From contig JAFSPU010000009.1 of NCBI GenBank assembly GCA_017451265.1, positions 1 to 64,000 of the forward strand: a DNA stretch of 64,000 bases, given 5' to 3'. Shown piece by piece: positions 1 through 8,753 of the stretch. The notes beneath the pieces were generated by a model. That model did not search any database. It was not told the origin of the DNA and saw nothing but the letters and a program-made list of their open reading frames with translations. Source of the DNA: Clostridiales bacterium (GTDB taxonomy: Bacteria; Bacillota; Clostridia; Saccharofermentanales; Saccharofermentanaceae). Numbering within the stretch: the first letter of the stretch is position 1; each line of letters starts with the position of its first letter. The position numbers were made by a program, and so were the translations under genes.

Positions 1-21
1 GAGGGTACAAAACCTTCTACC

Positions 22-141
<120 letters not shown>

Positions 142-145
142 ATAT

Positions 146-190
146 GAAGCCTCAAGCGCTAAACGCTTGAGGCTTCTTTATTTGTTTTTA
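146..190 (+). terminator. Intrinsic terminator of the rRNA operon
   Basis: A perfect 13-bp inverted repeat (146-158 and 164-176, arm GAAGCCTCAAGCG) with a 5-nt loop is followed by a T-rich tract (177-190). It sits a few bases after the 5S gene, so it ends the rRNA transcript. Confidence 0.93.
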
Positions 191-217
191 TTTCTTAGAA
201 ATTAGACTGAAATTTGT

Positions 218-246
218 TTGCCACAAAAAAACATTATTGTTATCAT
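218..246 (+). promoter_or_regulatory. Sigma-A-type promoter of the response regulator operon
   Basis: TTGCCA at 218-223 and TATCAT at 241-246 are separated by exactly 17 bp, placing the start near 253, about 33 nt before the ATG at 286. A GGGAGAG ribosome site lies at 270-276. This promoter probably drives the regulator, kinase, murA, hydrolase and rlmH as one unit, because their spacings are 1-12 nt. Confidence 0.7.
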
Positions 247-285
247 AAATTGTAATGTTACATTTTTCGGGAGAGAAGAATTAAT

Positions 286-996
286 ATGGAAAAAATCTTG
301 ATAGTTGATGATGAGCCGCAGATTGTTTCTTCAGTATCAGACGTATTGGGAAGCTTCGGATTCGAAACCATATCTTCTACTGATGCCACAGAAGGCTATA
401 AGATGGCACAGGAGAAGTCTCCCGACCTTATCATCCTTGATTGGATGATGCCCCAGCTTAATGGCCTTCAGTTTACAGAGAACTTAAGAAAAGAGGGATA
501 TGATATCCCGATCCTTTTCCTTACCGCTAAGGGTATGCTCACAGTTTATGAGATCGAGGCCTTGAGAAGAGGTGCTGATGATTATATGCCCAAACCTTTT
601 GACCCTACTCTTCTTGTAGAGCGTGTTAAGGCTCTTCTTAAGAGATCCACTAGAAGCACCGGTGACAGCAAGCCTGATAATTCCAAGCATGTTTACTGTG
701 ACGGCGAGCTCGTTATCGATTACGATGCCATGCAGGTCCTCGTTAACGGCGAGAGCTGCGACTTAACTTCCAATGAGTTTAAGCTTGTTCAGTATCTTGA
801 GCAGAACGCAGGACGTGTCTGCACCAGAGATGAGCTTCTTACCAAGGTTTGGAATTACGCTTTCTCTGGTGACGTAAGAACAGTTGATGTTACCGTAAGA
901 AGAACAAGAAAGAAGATTGAACCCAATCAGCCTAACTATAAGTACATTCTTACCAGGCGTGGTTCGGGTTATTATTTCCCGAAGGAATTTGACTGA
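286..996 (+). CDS. OmpR/PhoB-family response regulator (WalR/PhoP-like)
   Basis: A 236-residue cytoplasmic two-component regulator. The N-terminal receiver domain (about residues 3-118) has the acidic pair D8-D9, phospho-acceptor D52 in IILDWMMP, T80 and K103, all intact. A C-terminal winged-helix DNA-binding domain (about 130-234) has the usual VWNYAFSGDVRTVDVTVRR recognition region. It is directly followed by its presumed kinase 12 nt downstream. The neighbouring murA, walJ-like and rlmH genes suggest a role in cell-wall control, as for WalR, but a phosphate-type PhoP role cannot be excluded from sequence. Start chosen because GGGAGAG precedes the ATG at a suitable distance. Confidence 0.93.
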   Translation: MEKILIVDDEPQIVSSVSDVLGSFGFETISSTDATEGYKMAQEKSPDLIILDWMMPQLNGLQFTENLRKEGYDIPILFLTAKGMLTVYEIEALRRGADDYMPKPFDPTLLVERVKALLKRSTRSTGDSKPDNSKHVYCDGELVIDYDAMQVLVNGESCDLTSNEFKLVQYLEQNAGRVCTRDELLTKVWNYAFSGDVRTVDVTVRRTRKKIEPNQPNYKYILTRRGSGYYFPKEFD

Positions 997-1008
997 GAGT
1001 AACCGGCG

Positions 1009-2934
1009 ATGATCGCGTTTATCACATCGCATTTCGCGCTGTGTGTGGTCGGTGTATGTATCCTGATCTTTGCAGGACTCGCCGTCGGCTACATTGTCGG
1101 CAATAATGTTTATAACCATAACGCTGATGAGCAGGTCAAGAAGATCATCGACAAGCTTGAGTATCAGGGTCAGGTCAGGTCGTCCATCATCGATAATGTA
1201 AGTCTCGGTGTCATCACTTACGATGCCGACGGTATCGTATATAACAACCGAGACATCGAGGCCATGGAAGGTTTCCTGGAAGGAAGTCCCATCCCTGCGA
1301 CTATGGACGAGTTCCTCGATAAGTTTGAGCAGGGCAATCATCTTAAATCAGATTATTTATTAAATATAGACAATACGGATTCCGCTATCCGAGTTAACTA
1401 CAACAGCGGCAATAAGATCTTCGAGATCAAGATCCTGCACAAGATCTATGAGAACACCAGACTGGATATCGTTATCGTCGATGACATCACTCAGATCAAG
1501 GACGATGAGCGCCGTCAGAAGGATCTTGCTGCGAATGTTTCACATGAGCTTAAGACTCCTCTCACGGTTATCCGTGCATCCGAGCTCTTTATTAATAATA
1601 TAACTCCTGATAATATGCCGTCCTACGAGCAGATCAAGACCTGGGGTACCAGAGTCGTTACCAATGCCGTCAGGATGCAGGATATCGTTCAGGACTTCCT
1701 TACTCTGTCCATGTGCCAGGATAAGGTTCCCATGACTATCGTAGATATCGGTCAGATTATCGGCCGCGCAGTTTCTTCCGTGGCAGAGTATCCCGGCAGG
1801 GACAAGGTCGACATCAAGATCCCTGAGGACATGTATTATCCGCTCGTTTACGGTAATGAGAACCTCCTCATGAGAGTCGTGATCAACCTGCTTACGAATG
1901 CCATTAAGTATATCTCGTACGAGGGCAAGACTGCGGCTGACAAGGTCGAGCTCAGTGTCTCGGCTGTAGGCGACAGGATCGGTATCGAGGTTTCCGATAA
2001 CGGAATGGGTGTCCCCGAGAAGGACGTGGAGTACCTTTTCGAGCGCTTCTTCCGCGTGGAGAACTCCGGCTCGCGTGAGACCGGCGGCTCCGGTATCGGC
2101 CTTGCCATCGTCAAGGACATCGTGGACATGCACGAGGGTACCATCAGCGTAAACACAGAACTTTACAACGGCTCCTCCTTTACTGTGCTGCTCCCCATTG
2201 CGGGATCCGTCTTCGAGAACGTGTACGAGGATGCCAAGACCGGCATCATAAGCGAGAAGCCTTACTTCAGCTCCGCGGCCGAGTTCATGGCCCTGCAGGC
2301 AGTGGAGGCTGCACGCTCCATGGGTTACGACGATATCGAAGGCATCGCGGACGAGTTCGAGCAGATTCCTGTGGGAGAGACGTCTTTAAGAGAGCAGAAG
2401 ATGGTCGAGCTGCTTAAGGCTTTCGGTGACGAAAGATACACGGACCTTGTTGACGAGCTGACATTCATCGAGCCCGACATGATCGACGAGCCGCTCGTGC
2501 TTCCCACGGAGGGTAATGTGCCCGAGGATGAGCCCGAGACGCAGGCGGATGAGTTTATAGAGCAGATACTGGAGGTTCCCGAGGAGGAGCCCGTTAACGA
2601 GCCTGAGGTCATCGAGCCTGCGGAGCCCGTAGAGACAGAAGAAGAGAGGGCGGCCAGAGAAGACCGCGCCAGAAGAGAAGAAGCCAAGGCTATCCTCACG
2701 CAGCAGATCCTGCCCAGAGCCGTTCCTGTAAAGACTCAGGAGAAGCCCGTTGAGGATGTCAGAAGACAGGCAGTAACGGTCCATCCCGCAGAGACGGAGC
2801 CCGTCAGGACTGCACCCAGGAAGAAGAGAAAGGGCAGCCTGTTCCTTGACTTAACAGCCTCTACCGAAGATAATAGTGAGGCGCAAATCCAGTCTGCCGT
2901 AAGGCAAGTCCTGGACGAGACGGAAGGAAAGTAA
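1009..2934 (+). CDS. Sensor histidine kinase with long acidic C-terminal tail (PhoR/WalK-like)
   Basis: A 641-residue membrane kinase that should phosphorylate the preceding regulator. One N-terminal membrane segment (about residues 8-33) and no sizeable external domain; a PAS-like region (about 55-165); dimerisation/phospho-acceptor box with H179 in NVSHELKTPLTVI; N-box N293/N297; G1 box DNGMGVP (330-336); G2 box GGSGIGLAIV (359-368). The kinase core ends near residue 400. The last roughly 240 residues are an acidic, Pro/Glu/Val-rich and finally Arg/Lys-rich tail with no recognisable domain, which is unusual for this family. The reading frame is uninterrupted, so the tail is genuinely encoded. 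The lack of a sensor loop suggests that it senses within the membrane or cytoplasm. Confidence 0.93.
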   Translation: MIAFITSHFALCVVGVCILIFAGLAVGYIVGNNVYNHNADEQVKKIIDKLEYQGQVRSSIIDNVSLGVITYDADGIVYNNRDIEAMEGFLEGSPIPATMDEFLDKFEQGNHLKSDYLLNIDNTDSAIRVNYNSGNKIFEIKILHKIYENTRLDIVIVDDITQIKDDERRQKDLAANVSHELKTPLTVIRASELFINNITPDNMPSYEQIKTWGTRVVTNAVRMQDIVQDFLTLSMCQDKVPMTIVDIGQIIGRAVSSVAEYPGRDKVDIKIPEDMYYPLVYGNENLLMRVVINLLTNAIKYISYEGKTAADKVELSVSAVGDRIGIEVSDNGMGVPEKDVEYLFERFFRVENSGSRETGGSGIGLAIVKDIVDMHEGTISVNTELYNGSSFTVLLPIAGSVFENVYEDAKTGIISEKPYFSSAAEFMALQAVEAARSMGYDDIEGIADEFEQIPVGETSLREQKMVELLKAFGDERYTDLVDELTFIEPDMIDEPLVLPTEGNVPEDEPETQADEFIEQILEVPEEEPVNEPEVIEPAEPVETEEERAAREDRARREEAKAILTQQILPRAVPVKTQEKPVEDVRRQAVTVHPAETEPVRTAPRKKRKGSLFLDLTASTEDNSEAQIQSAVRQVLDETEGK

Positions 2935-2935
2935 T

Positions 2936-4258
2936 TTGGATTCATATTCTTTTAAGATAACAGGGGGAAAACCCCTTAATGGTCACGTTAACGTAAGCGG
3001 AAGTAAGAATGCTGTATTAGGCATCCTTGCCGCTTCCATGATGATCGATGGAACATGTACACTCGAGAATGTTCCGGACATCTCTGACGTGCACGTAATG
3101 GTTAAGATATGCGAGTCTTTGGGTGCAAAGATCGATACCAGCTTAAGTCCGGACGGATCCGTTACTTTGCAGATCGACCCCAGAGGTATCAATACATATG
3201 AGGCTACGAGCCCCGGCGTATCGAAGATAAGAGCGTCCTACTATCTTCTCGGAGCTTTGCTCGGAAGATGCGGTAAGGCATCCTTACGTATGCCCGGAGG
3301 CTGCGACTTCGGTCAGCGTCCGATCGACCTTCACCTTAAGGCATTCAGACAGATGGGTGCCAGAGGCGCAGACTACAGAAACCTTAACGGTGGCATCATA
3401 TCGCTTCATGCGGAGCCTTTAAGAGGCGCCAAGATCTTCCTTGATATCGTAAGCGTGGGTGCAACCATCAATGTCATGCTCGCTGCCGCCAAGGCTCAGG
3501 GCAAGACCACCATCGTAAATGCGGCCAAGGAGCCTCATATCGTTGACGTAGCTAACTTCCTTAACGCGATGGGCGCCAGGATCAAGGGCGCAGGTACAGA
3601 CACGATCAACATCGTCGGCGTGCCTTCACTGCCCGGTAACTTCACATATTCCATTATTCCCGATCAGATCGAGACGGGAACATATATGATCGCTGCAGCC
3701 GTAACAGGCGGTGACGTAACGATCCATAACATCATTCCTACCCATATGGATCCTCTCTCATCCAAGATGCGTGAGATGGGATACATCATCGAGGAGGGTG
3801 ACGATTTTCTGAGAGTATACAGGGATCCCGAAGAGGAGATCTGGGGCACCAACGTAAAGACGGCGCCTTATCCCGGATTCCCTACGGACCTTCAGCCGCA
3901 GACTGTTGTTCTTCTTTGCCTGTCTAAGGGACAGAGCAAGATGGATGAGGATGTCTGGGAGAACAGATATCAGTATATCCCCGAGCTTGCCCGTATGGGT
4001 GCCAATGTCAACATTTTCGGACACTTCGCACTTATAAACGGAATCGACAAATTCAATGCGGCTCAGGTAAGGGCTACCGATCTTCGTGCCGGTGCGGCTC
4101 TCGTCTGTGCAGCTCTTTCTGCCGAGGGTACATCTTATATCGATGAGGCAAGAAGGATCGACAGAGGATACGAGAAGATCGTTGAGAAGTTAAAGTCCCT
4201 CGGAGCTGATATCGAAGTTACTGAAAGTACCGGTTATTTCGTGGACAAAGAGGCTTAA
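2936..4258 (+). CDS. murA: UDP-N-acetylglucosamine 1-carboxyvinyltransferase MurA
   Basis: A 440-residue enzyme that transfers enolpyruvate from phosphoenolpyruvate to UDP-GlcNAc, the first committed step of peptidoglycan synthesis. Visible family features: K24-N25 in SGSKNAVLG, the catalytic loop MPGGCDFGQRPIDLHL with C123 (the fosfomycin-target Cys), and the repeated alpha/beta EPSP-synthase fold. The start is TTG at 2936, one base after the kinase stop, with GGAAGGAAAG just upstream; no in-frame ATG fits the family N-terminus better. Firmicutes often have two MurA paralogues; which one this is cannot be told here. Its position between a two-component system and walJ/rlmH is notable. Confidence 0.95.
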   Translation: MDSYSFKITGGKPLNGHVNVSGSKNAVLGILAASMMIDGTCTLENVPDISDVHVMVKICESLGAKIDTSLSPDGSVTLQIDPRGINTYEATSPGVSKIRASYYLLGALLGRCGKASLRMPGGCDFGQRPIDLHLKAFRQMGARGADYRNLNGGIISLHAEPLRGAKIFLDIVSVGATINVMLAAAKAQGKTTIVNAAKEPHIVDVANFLNAMGARIKGAGTDTINIVGVPSLPGNFTYSIIPDQIETGTYMIAAAVTGGDVTIHNIIPTHMDPLSSKMREMGYIIEEGDDFLRVYRDPEEEIWGTNVKTAPYPGFPTDLQPQTVVLLCLSKGQSKMDEDVWENRYQYIPELARMGANVNIFGHFALINGIDKFNAAQVRATDLRAGAALVCAALSAEGTSYIDEARRIDRGYEKIVEKLKSLGADIEVTESTGYFVDKEA

Positions 4259-4259
4259 T

Positions 4260-5054
4260 ATGGAGCTTGTCCCCTTATTCTCCGGAAGCAGCGGCAATGC
4301 AACGCTGATCCGTACAGACAACGCCAATATCCTTATAGACGCAGGCTGGAACTGCAAGGCCATCGTTAATGCGCTTAATGAAGTAGGAACTTCTCCGGAA
4401 GATATCGACGCGGTCTTTATTACCCACTCTCATGTGGATCACGTAAGCGGACTGGATGTCTTCATAAGAAAGTACCCGAGCAGACTGTATGCCACGGAGC
4501 AGACTTTCAGGGGGATTCAGAAGAGGTTTACCAAGCCTCACACGCTAACACCCGACATCGTTATCATACCCGGCCGCGAGACTGAGATCGTACCCGGCCT
4601 TAAGGTTAAGGCCATAAGCACGCCTCACGATGCGGCTGGCTCATGCTGCTACAAGATCATCACTGACGACAAAACATGCATGGTCATGACTGACATGGGA
4701 TACGTTACCGAGGACATAATGTCTGCTGCCAAGGGCATAGATGCCATCCTAATAGAATCCAATTACGACAGAAGGATGCTCGTGTACGGGGATTATCCCG
4801 AGGAACTTAAGGTGAGGATCGCAGGTGACGGCGGACACTTAAGCAACGACGACTGTGCCGAGGCGGTGAAGCTTCTCATCGACAGCGGCACGAGAAGATT
4901 TATCCTGGGTCACCTTTCGGAGAATAACAACACGCACGAGAAGGCGGAGCAGACCGTCTGCGAGTATCTGTCATCATTCAAGTTTAAGAAGGGCAAGGAC
5001 TACGAGCTTACGGTGGCGAACCGTTACGAGCCTACGCCCGCACTCATTTTCTGA
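4260..5054 (+). CDS. walJ: Metallo-beta-lactamase-fold hydrolase, WalJ/YycJ-like
   Basis: A 264-residue cytoplasmic protein with the YycJ-type N-terminus (PLFSGSSGNATLIRTDNANI) and the binuclear-metal motif THSHVDH (residues about 55-61). Further ligands are present: H in STPHDAAGS, D in VMTDMGY and H in LGHLSENNN. The family is thought to act as a nuclease or phosphodiesterase linked to coordination of division and replication. It starts one base after murA and is followed one base later by rlmH. The walJ-rlmH adjacency is a feature of walRK loci in Bacilli, supporting the assignment. Confidence 0.85.
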   Translation: MELVPLFSGSSGNATLIRTDNANILIDAGWNCKAIVNALNEVGTSPEDIDAVFITHSHVDHVSGLDVFIRKYPSRLYATEQTFRGIQKRFTKPHTLTPDIVIIPGRETEIVPGLKVKAISTPHDAAGSCCYKIITDDKTCMVMTDMGYVTEDIMSAAKGIDAILIESNYDRRMLVYGDYPEELKVRIAGDGGHLSNDDCAEAVKLLIDSGTRRFILGHLSENNNTHEKAEQTVCEYLSSFKFKKGKDYELTVANRYEPTPALIF

Positions 5055-5055
5055 T

Positions 5056-5520
5056 ATGAAGATCACTGTAATAAGTCCCGGTAAGATACGCGAGAAGTGG
5101 CTCATCGAAGGCGTGGAAGAGTATGTTAAGCGCTTAAGTAAGTACTGCAAGACTGAGCTCATCGATGTTGAGGCTTCACCTGACTACATCCCCGTGGACC
5201 GTGCGCTCGCACAGGAAGGCGAGAGGATGCTTTCCAAGATCAAGCCCGGCGATCAGGTCTGGGCCATCGACCTTCACGGTAAGGAAATGACTTCAGAGGC
5301 TATCTCGGAGGCACTCGTCTCCTCGCTTGAGAAGGGCGGCGGCAAGCTCACTGTAGTCATCGGCGGAAGCAATGGCATCGACAAGGCCGTTACGAACCGT
5401 GCCAATCTGCGCCTGTGCTTAGGCAAGCACACGATTACTCATACCATGACAAGGCTTATAATATTGGAGCAGATATATCGCGGGTTTAAGATCAATTCCG
5501 GCGAGAATTATCATAAGTAA
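5056..5520 (+). CDS. rlmH: 23S rRNA pseudouridine-1915 N3-methyltransferase RlmH
   Basis: A 154-residue SPOUT-class methyltransferase, close to the usual 155-160. It carries the SAM-binding knot motif FVIGGSNG-like (VVIGGSNGID) and the highly conserved C-terminus LEQIYRGFKINSGENYHK. It methylates pseudouridine 1915 of 23S rRNA in the assembled ribosome. It is the last gene of the presumed regulator-kinase-murA-walJ-rlmH unit; the next gene has its own strong promoter. Confidence 0.96.
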   Translation: MKITVISPGKIREKWLIEGVEEYVKRLSKYCKTELIDVEASPDYIPVDRALAQEGERMLSKIKPGDQVWAIDLHGKEMTSEAISEALVSSLEKGGGKLTVVIGGSNGIDKAVTNRANLRLCLGKHTITHTMTRLIILEQIYRGFKINSGENYHK

Positions 5521-5535
5521 TATAAAAGGATCAAT

Positions 5536-5564
5536 TTGACAAATAGTACGAGCGTTTGTATAAT
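5536..5564 (+). promoter_or_regulatory. Consensus promoter of the histidine operon
   Basis: TTGACA (5536-5541), 17-bp spacer, TATAAT (5559-5564): both hexamers are perfect consensus. Transcription should begin near 5571, inside the repeat described next. The strength of the promoter suggests that it needs repression. Confidence 0.93.
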
Positions 5565-5571
5565 GCTCGGG

Positions 5572-5598
5572 TACTTTAGTACTTTAGTGCGCTAAAGT
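5572..5598 (+). promoter_or_regulatory. Candidate operator or 5' hairpin of the his operon
   Basis: ACTTTAG (5581-5587) and CTAAAGT (5592-5598) form a perfect 7-bp inverted repeat around TGCG; a direct copy of TACTTTAG precedes it at 5572-5579. The element begins at the predicted transcription start. It could be the site of a histidine repressor of the TrpR-like HisR/YerC type, or a 5'-end hairpin in the mRNA. No T-box is visible. Confidence 0.5.
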
Positions 5599-5618
5599 GA
5601 ATAGAAAGGAAGAGACTT

Positions 5619-6809
5619 ATGATCGACGCTAAGTTCTATACAGCAGACGGATTTACGGACACACTGCCCGGTATCTGTGCCTTTAAGAAGAAGACTGAAA
5701 AAGAGCTCGAGAAGCTCTACAGGCTCCACGGCTACAGACAGATCGAGACCCCGGGCATTGAGTATCTGGATATATACAGCCGCCCGGGCTTTGTACCGGA
5801 GCAGAATCTTTATAAGATGACTGATCAGAAGGGAAGGCTTCTGGCTTTGCGCTATGACGGCACTATCCCCGCTGCAAGATATGCGGCAGGCATCAAGGAC
5901 TTCGATCCCGCTTCGCTGCCGTTAAGACTGTGCTACATCGAGAACATGTTCAGATTCGCTGATTCAGGCGGAGGAAAGCAGAACGAGTTCACACAGGCAG
6001 GCGTCGAGCTCATGGGAGCAGACGGAGCCGATGCAGATGCAGAGGTAATAGCACTTGCGATCAAGTCCGCGCTGTCCGCAGGCATCAAAGATCTTCAGAT
6101 CTCCGTAGGTCAGGTAAGGCTTTACGACGGAATTGCAAAGCAGCTGGGTCTAAGCGATGCCGACAAGGATGCAATCAGAAATGCCATCAGCAGCCGTGAT
6201 ACGGTTACGATCGAGAAGACATGCGATCAGTTAGGCCTTGAAAGGGAACAGAAGGAGCTTCTGCTCATGCTCCCCGATGCACAGGGAACTTACGACATCA
6301 TCGATGCTTTCAGATCCAAGGTTACCGAGAAGGAAGCTCTCGATGCGCTCGACAACTTAAAGGATATACTCGATGCTTTGGATGAGCAGGGCTTCCTCAA
6401 GTATGTTTCCGTAGACTCGGGCCTGCTCGGCGGATCCGTGGATTACTACACAGGCGTTATCTTTAAAGGATATACATATGAAGTCGGCTTCCCGATCATC
6501 TCCGGTGGCCGCTACGACAACACTGTTGCCGTTTTCGGAAGACAGATGGGCTGCGTAGGTTTCTCCTTAAGCCTTACACTCACACTGACGGCACTTCTGC
6601 GTCAGGGAGTATCCATGGAGGAGACACCCTGCGATGTCGTTATCGGCTTCAGGCAGGGCTTCAGAGGCAAGGCTTACGAAGAAGCACAGAAGCTTCGCGA
6701 TGAGGGCCTCGCGGTCATACTCGACACCACAGGCAAGAGTAAGGACGAGCTTAATGAGTATGCAGGAAAACAGGGCATCGGAAGAGCCCTTTACGTGGAG
6801 GGGGAGTAA
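5619..6809 (+). CDS. hisZ: ATP phosphoribosyltransferase regulatory subunit HisZ
   Basis: A 396-residue HisRS-like paralogue that lacks tRNA ligase function and completes the short form of HisG. It shows class II synthetase-like blocks: [14 protein letters not shown] near residue 40, [13 protein letters not shown] (motif 2-like) near 80, and [10 protein letters not shown] plus GGRYD near 275-300. The short HisG immediately downstream confirms its role. GAAAGGAAGAG precedes the ATG. It is the first gene of the operon. Confidence 0.94.
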   Translation: MIDAKFYTADGFTDTLPGICAFKKKTEKELEKLYRLHGYRQIETPGIEYLDIYSRPGFVPEQNLYKMTDQKGRLLALRYDGTIPAARYAAGIKDFDPASLPLRLCYIENMFRFADSGGGKQNEFTQAGVELMGADGADADAEVIALAIKSALSAGIKDLQISVGQVRLYDGIAKQLGLSDADKDAIRNAISSRDTVTIEKTCDQLGLEREQKELLLMLPDAQGTYDIIDAFRSKVTEKEALDALDNLKDILDALDEQGFLKYVSVDSGLLGGSVDYYTGVIFKGYTYEVGFPIISGGRYDNTVAVFGRQMGCVGFSLSLTLTLTALLRQGVSMEETPCDVVIGFRQGFRGKAYEEAQKLRDEGLAVILDTTGKSKDELNEYAGKQGIGRALYVEGE

Positions 6810-6810
6810 G

Positions 6811-7449
6811 ATGCTGACGATTGCTTTATCTAAAGGAAGACTCGCCGAAAAGGCGATAATGCTTCTCGAGAACGCAGGCTACGACTGCACTGCAGCCAAG
6901 GACGAGTCCAGAAAGCTCATCCTCGAGGACGAGAAGGCAGGCCTGAGATTCATCATGGCCAAGCCCGCTGACGTGCCGACTTATGTTGAGTACGGCGCAG
7001 CTGACATCGGCTTTGTAGGAAAGGATACGCTCCTTGAAGAGGGAAGAGACCTGTATGAGGTAGCAGACTTGGGCTTCGGTAAGTGCAGGATGTGTGTTGC
7101 AGGCCCCGTAAGCCTCAAGGACGGCAAGCTCGACCTTATCCCCAACAAGAGGATCGCGACCAAGTACCCCAATATCACGAGAGCTTATTTCGAGGGCGTG
7201 AAGAAGGAGAGCGTGGAGATCATAAAGCTTAACGGCTCCATCGAGCTCGCACCGCTTATCGGCCTTGCCGACTGCATCGTGGATATAGTGGAGTCCGGAA
7301 GGACACTGAAGGAAAACGGTCTTGATGTTATCGAGACGGTGGCTGACATCTCCGCGCGCGTCGTAGTTAACCGCGTGTCCATGAAGATGAAGTCCTCGGA
7401 GATCAAGCCGATGGTAGAAAAGATCAAGGAACAGGTGGCACTGTTATGA
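6811..7449 (+). CDS. hisG: ATP phosphoribosyltransferase catalytic subunit HisG (short form)
   Basis: A 212-residue enzyme joining ATP and PRPP, the first step of histidine synthesis. [15 protein letters not shown] is the family N-terminus, and the PRPP-binding stretch [18 protein letters not shown] is present. The length is that of the short form that needs HisZ. An upstream in-frame start at 6634 exists, but it would lie inside hisZ; the ATG at 6811 has GGAGGGGGAG before it. Its end overlaps hisD by 4 bp (ATGA). Confidence 0.95.
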   Translation: MLTIALSKGRLAEKAIMLLENAGYDCTAAKDESRKLILEDEKAGLRFIMAKPADVPTYVEYGAADIGFVGKDTLLEEGRDLYEVADLGFGKCRMCVAGPVSLKDGKLDLIPNKRIATKYPNITRAYFEGVKKESVEIIKLNGSIELAPLIGLADCIVDIVESGRTLKENGLDVIETVADISARVVVNRVSMKMKSSEIKPMVEKIKEQVALL

Positions 7450-8753
7450 AATGTAAGCTTGTAAACGGAACAAAAGATAACCTCAAGGAATTATGTGAGG
7501 AACTCGGCGCCAGAGGCAAGATGGACTTAGGTCCCGTTATCACCACGGTGCAGGGAGTTATCGATGATATAAGAGCAAGGGGAGACGAGGCGGTACTCGA
7601 GTACACCTTGAAGTTCGATAAGGCTTCACTCACCCCCGGGACTATGCGCGTAACAGCAGATGAGATCAAAAGCGCGTACGCTTCCCTTGAGAAGGAAGAT
7701 CCCGAGCTTCTTCGCATCATGAAGACAGCAGCTGAGAACATCAGAGTCTTCCACGAGCAGCAGAAGGAAGAGGGCTTCATGATGGATACGGCCAAGGGCT
7801 CCAAGATTGGTGTGCGTGTGCGTCCCATCACAGTGGCAGGCGTATATGTTCCCGGAGGCACGGCGCCTCTGCCGTCCACGGTCCTCATGGATGTCATTCC
7901 CGCGTCCGTTGCAGGAGTACCGCGTATCGTATTCTGTACGCCGCCGAGAGCTGACGGAACCATCGCACCCGTTATCCTCGCCGCAGCCGACATTGCGGGC
8001 GCCACCGAGATCTACAAGGTCGGAGGCTCACAGGCAGTAGCTGCTATGGCTTATGGTACCGAGACTATCCCGAGGGTAGACAAGATCTGCGGCCCCGGCA
8101 ACATCTTCGTAAACACAGCGAAGAGACTCGTATTCGGCCAGGTTGATATCGACATGTTCGCGGGCCCTTCCGAGGTCATCATCATCGCAGACGAGTCGAG
8201 CAACCCTGAGTTCGTAGCAGCTGACATGCTCGCACAGGCCGAGCACGACAAGCTCGCTTCCGCGATCGTTCTTGCAGTAGGCGACGACCTCGCACGCAAG
8301 ATCTGGGAGGCGGCAGACAGAAGATCAGACGCAGCTAACCGTCAGGCACAGCTTGAAGGCTCCATGCAGAATTACTGCTCCGTCATAAGCGTCGACTCAC
8401 TCGACACGGCGATAGCTTTTTCCGAGGAGCTTGCACCTGAGCACCTCGAGCTGTGTGTAGCCGACCCTGATGCGGCTTTAGAGAAGATCAACAATGCCGG
8501 CGCGGTATTTATGGGTAACTACTCACCGGAGCCTCTCGGAGATTATTTCGCAGGCCCTAACCATACGCTGCCTACGAGCGGTACGGCAAGATTCTTCTCT
8601 CCTCTTAACACAGGGGACTTCTATAAGAAGATGAGTGTCATCAACTATAATGAAGAATCTTTAAAAGATGTATATAAGGATGTAGCAAGATTCGCAAGAA
8701 GCGAGGGGCTCGACTGCCACGCAGCTTCCATCGAATCAAGATTCGAGGATTAA
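7446..8753 (+). CDS. hisD: Histidinol dehydrogenase HisD
   Basis: A 435-residue zinc enzyme that oxidises histidinol to histidine in two NAD steps. Recognisable blocks are [34 protein letters not shown], the metal/catalytic region [12 protein letters not shown]...AQAEHDK and the APEHLEL motif containing the catalytic Glu-His pair. Length matches the family. It starts inside the hisG stop and ends one base before hisC, indicating translational coupling. Confidence 0.97.
   Translation: MKCKLVNGTKDNLKELCEELGARGKMDLGPVITTVQGVIDDIRARGDEAVLEYTLKFDKASLTPGTMRVTADEIKSAYASLEKEDPELLRIMKTAAENIRVFHEQQKEEGFMMDTAKGSKIGVRVRPITVAGVYVPGGTAPLPSTVLMDVIPASVAGVPRIVFCTPPRADGTIAPVILAAADIAGATEIYKVGGSQAVAAMAYGTETIPRVDKICGPGNIFVNTAKRLVFGQVDIDMFAGPSEVIIIADESSNPEFVAADMLAQAEHDKLASAIVLAVGDDLARKIWEAADRRSDAANRQAQLEGSMQNYCSVISVDSLDTAIAFSEELAPEHLELCVADPDAALEKINNAGAVFMGNYSPEPLGDYFAGPNHTLPTSGTARFFSPLNTGDFYKKMSVINYNEESLKDVYKDVARFARSEGLDCHAASIESRFED

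Noticed and set aside
5565-5618. T-box riboswitch in the his leader
   Set aside because: The leader is only about 50 nt, far too short, and lacks the conserved AGGGTGG-type T-box sequence.
6634-6810. Upstream-extended start for hisG
   Set aside because: The added residues lie inside hisZ in another frame and do not match HisG; the ATG at 6811 has a ribosome site. Similar upstream extensions of hisB, argF, adk, infA, nfeD, pncB and the cyclophilin gene were rejected for the same reasons.
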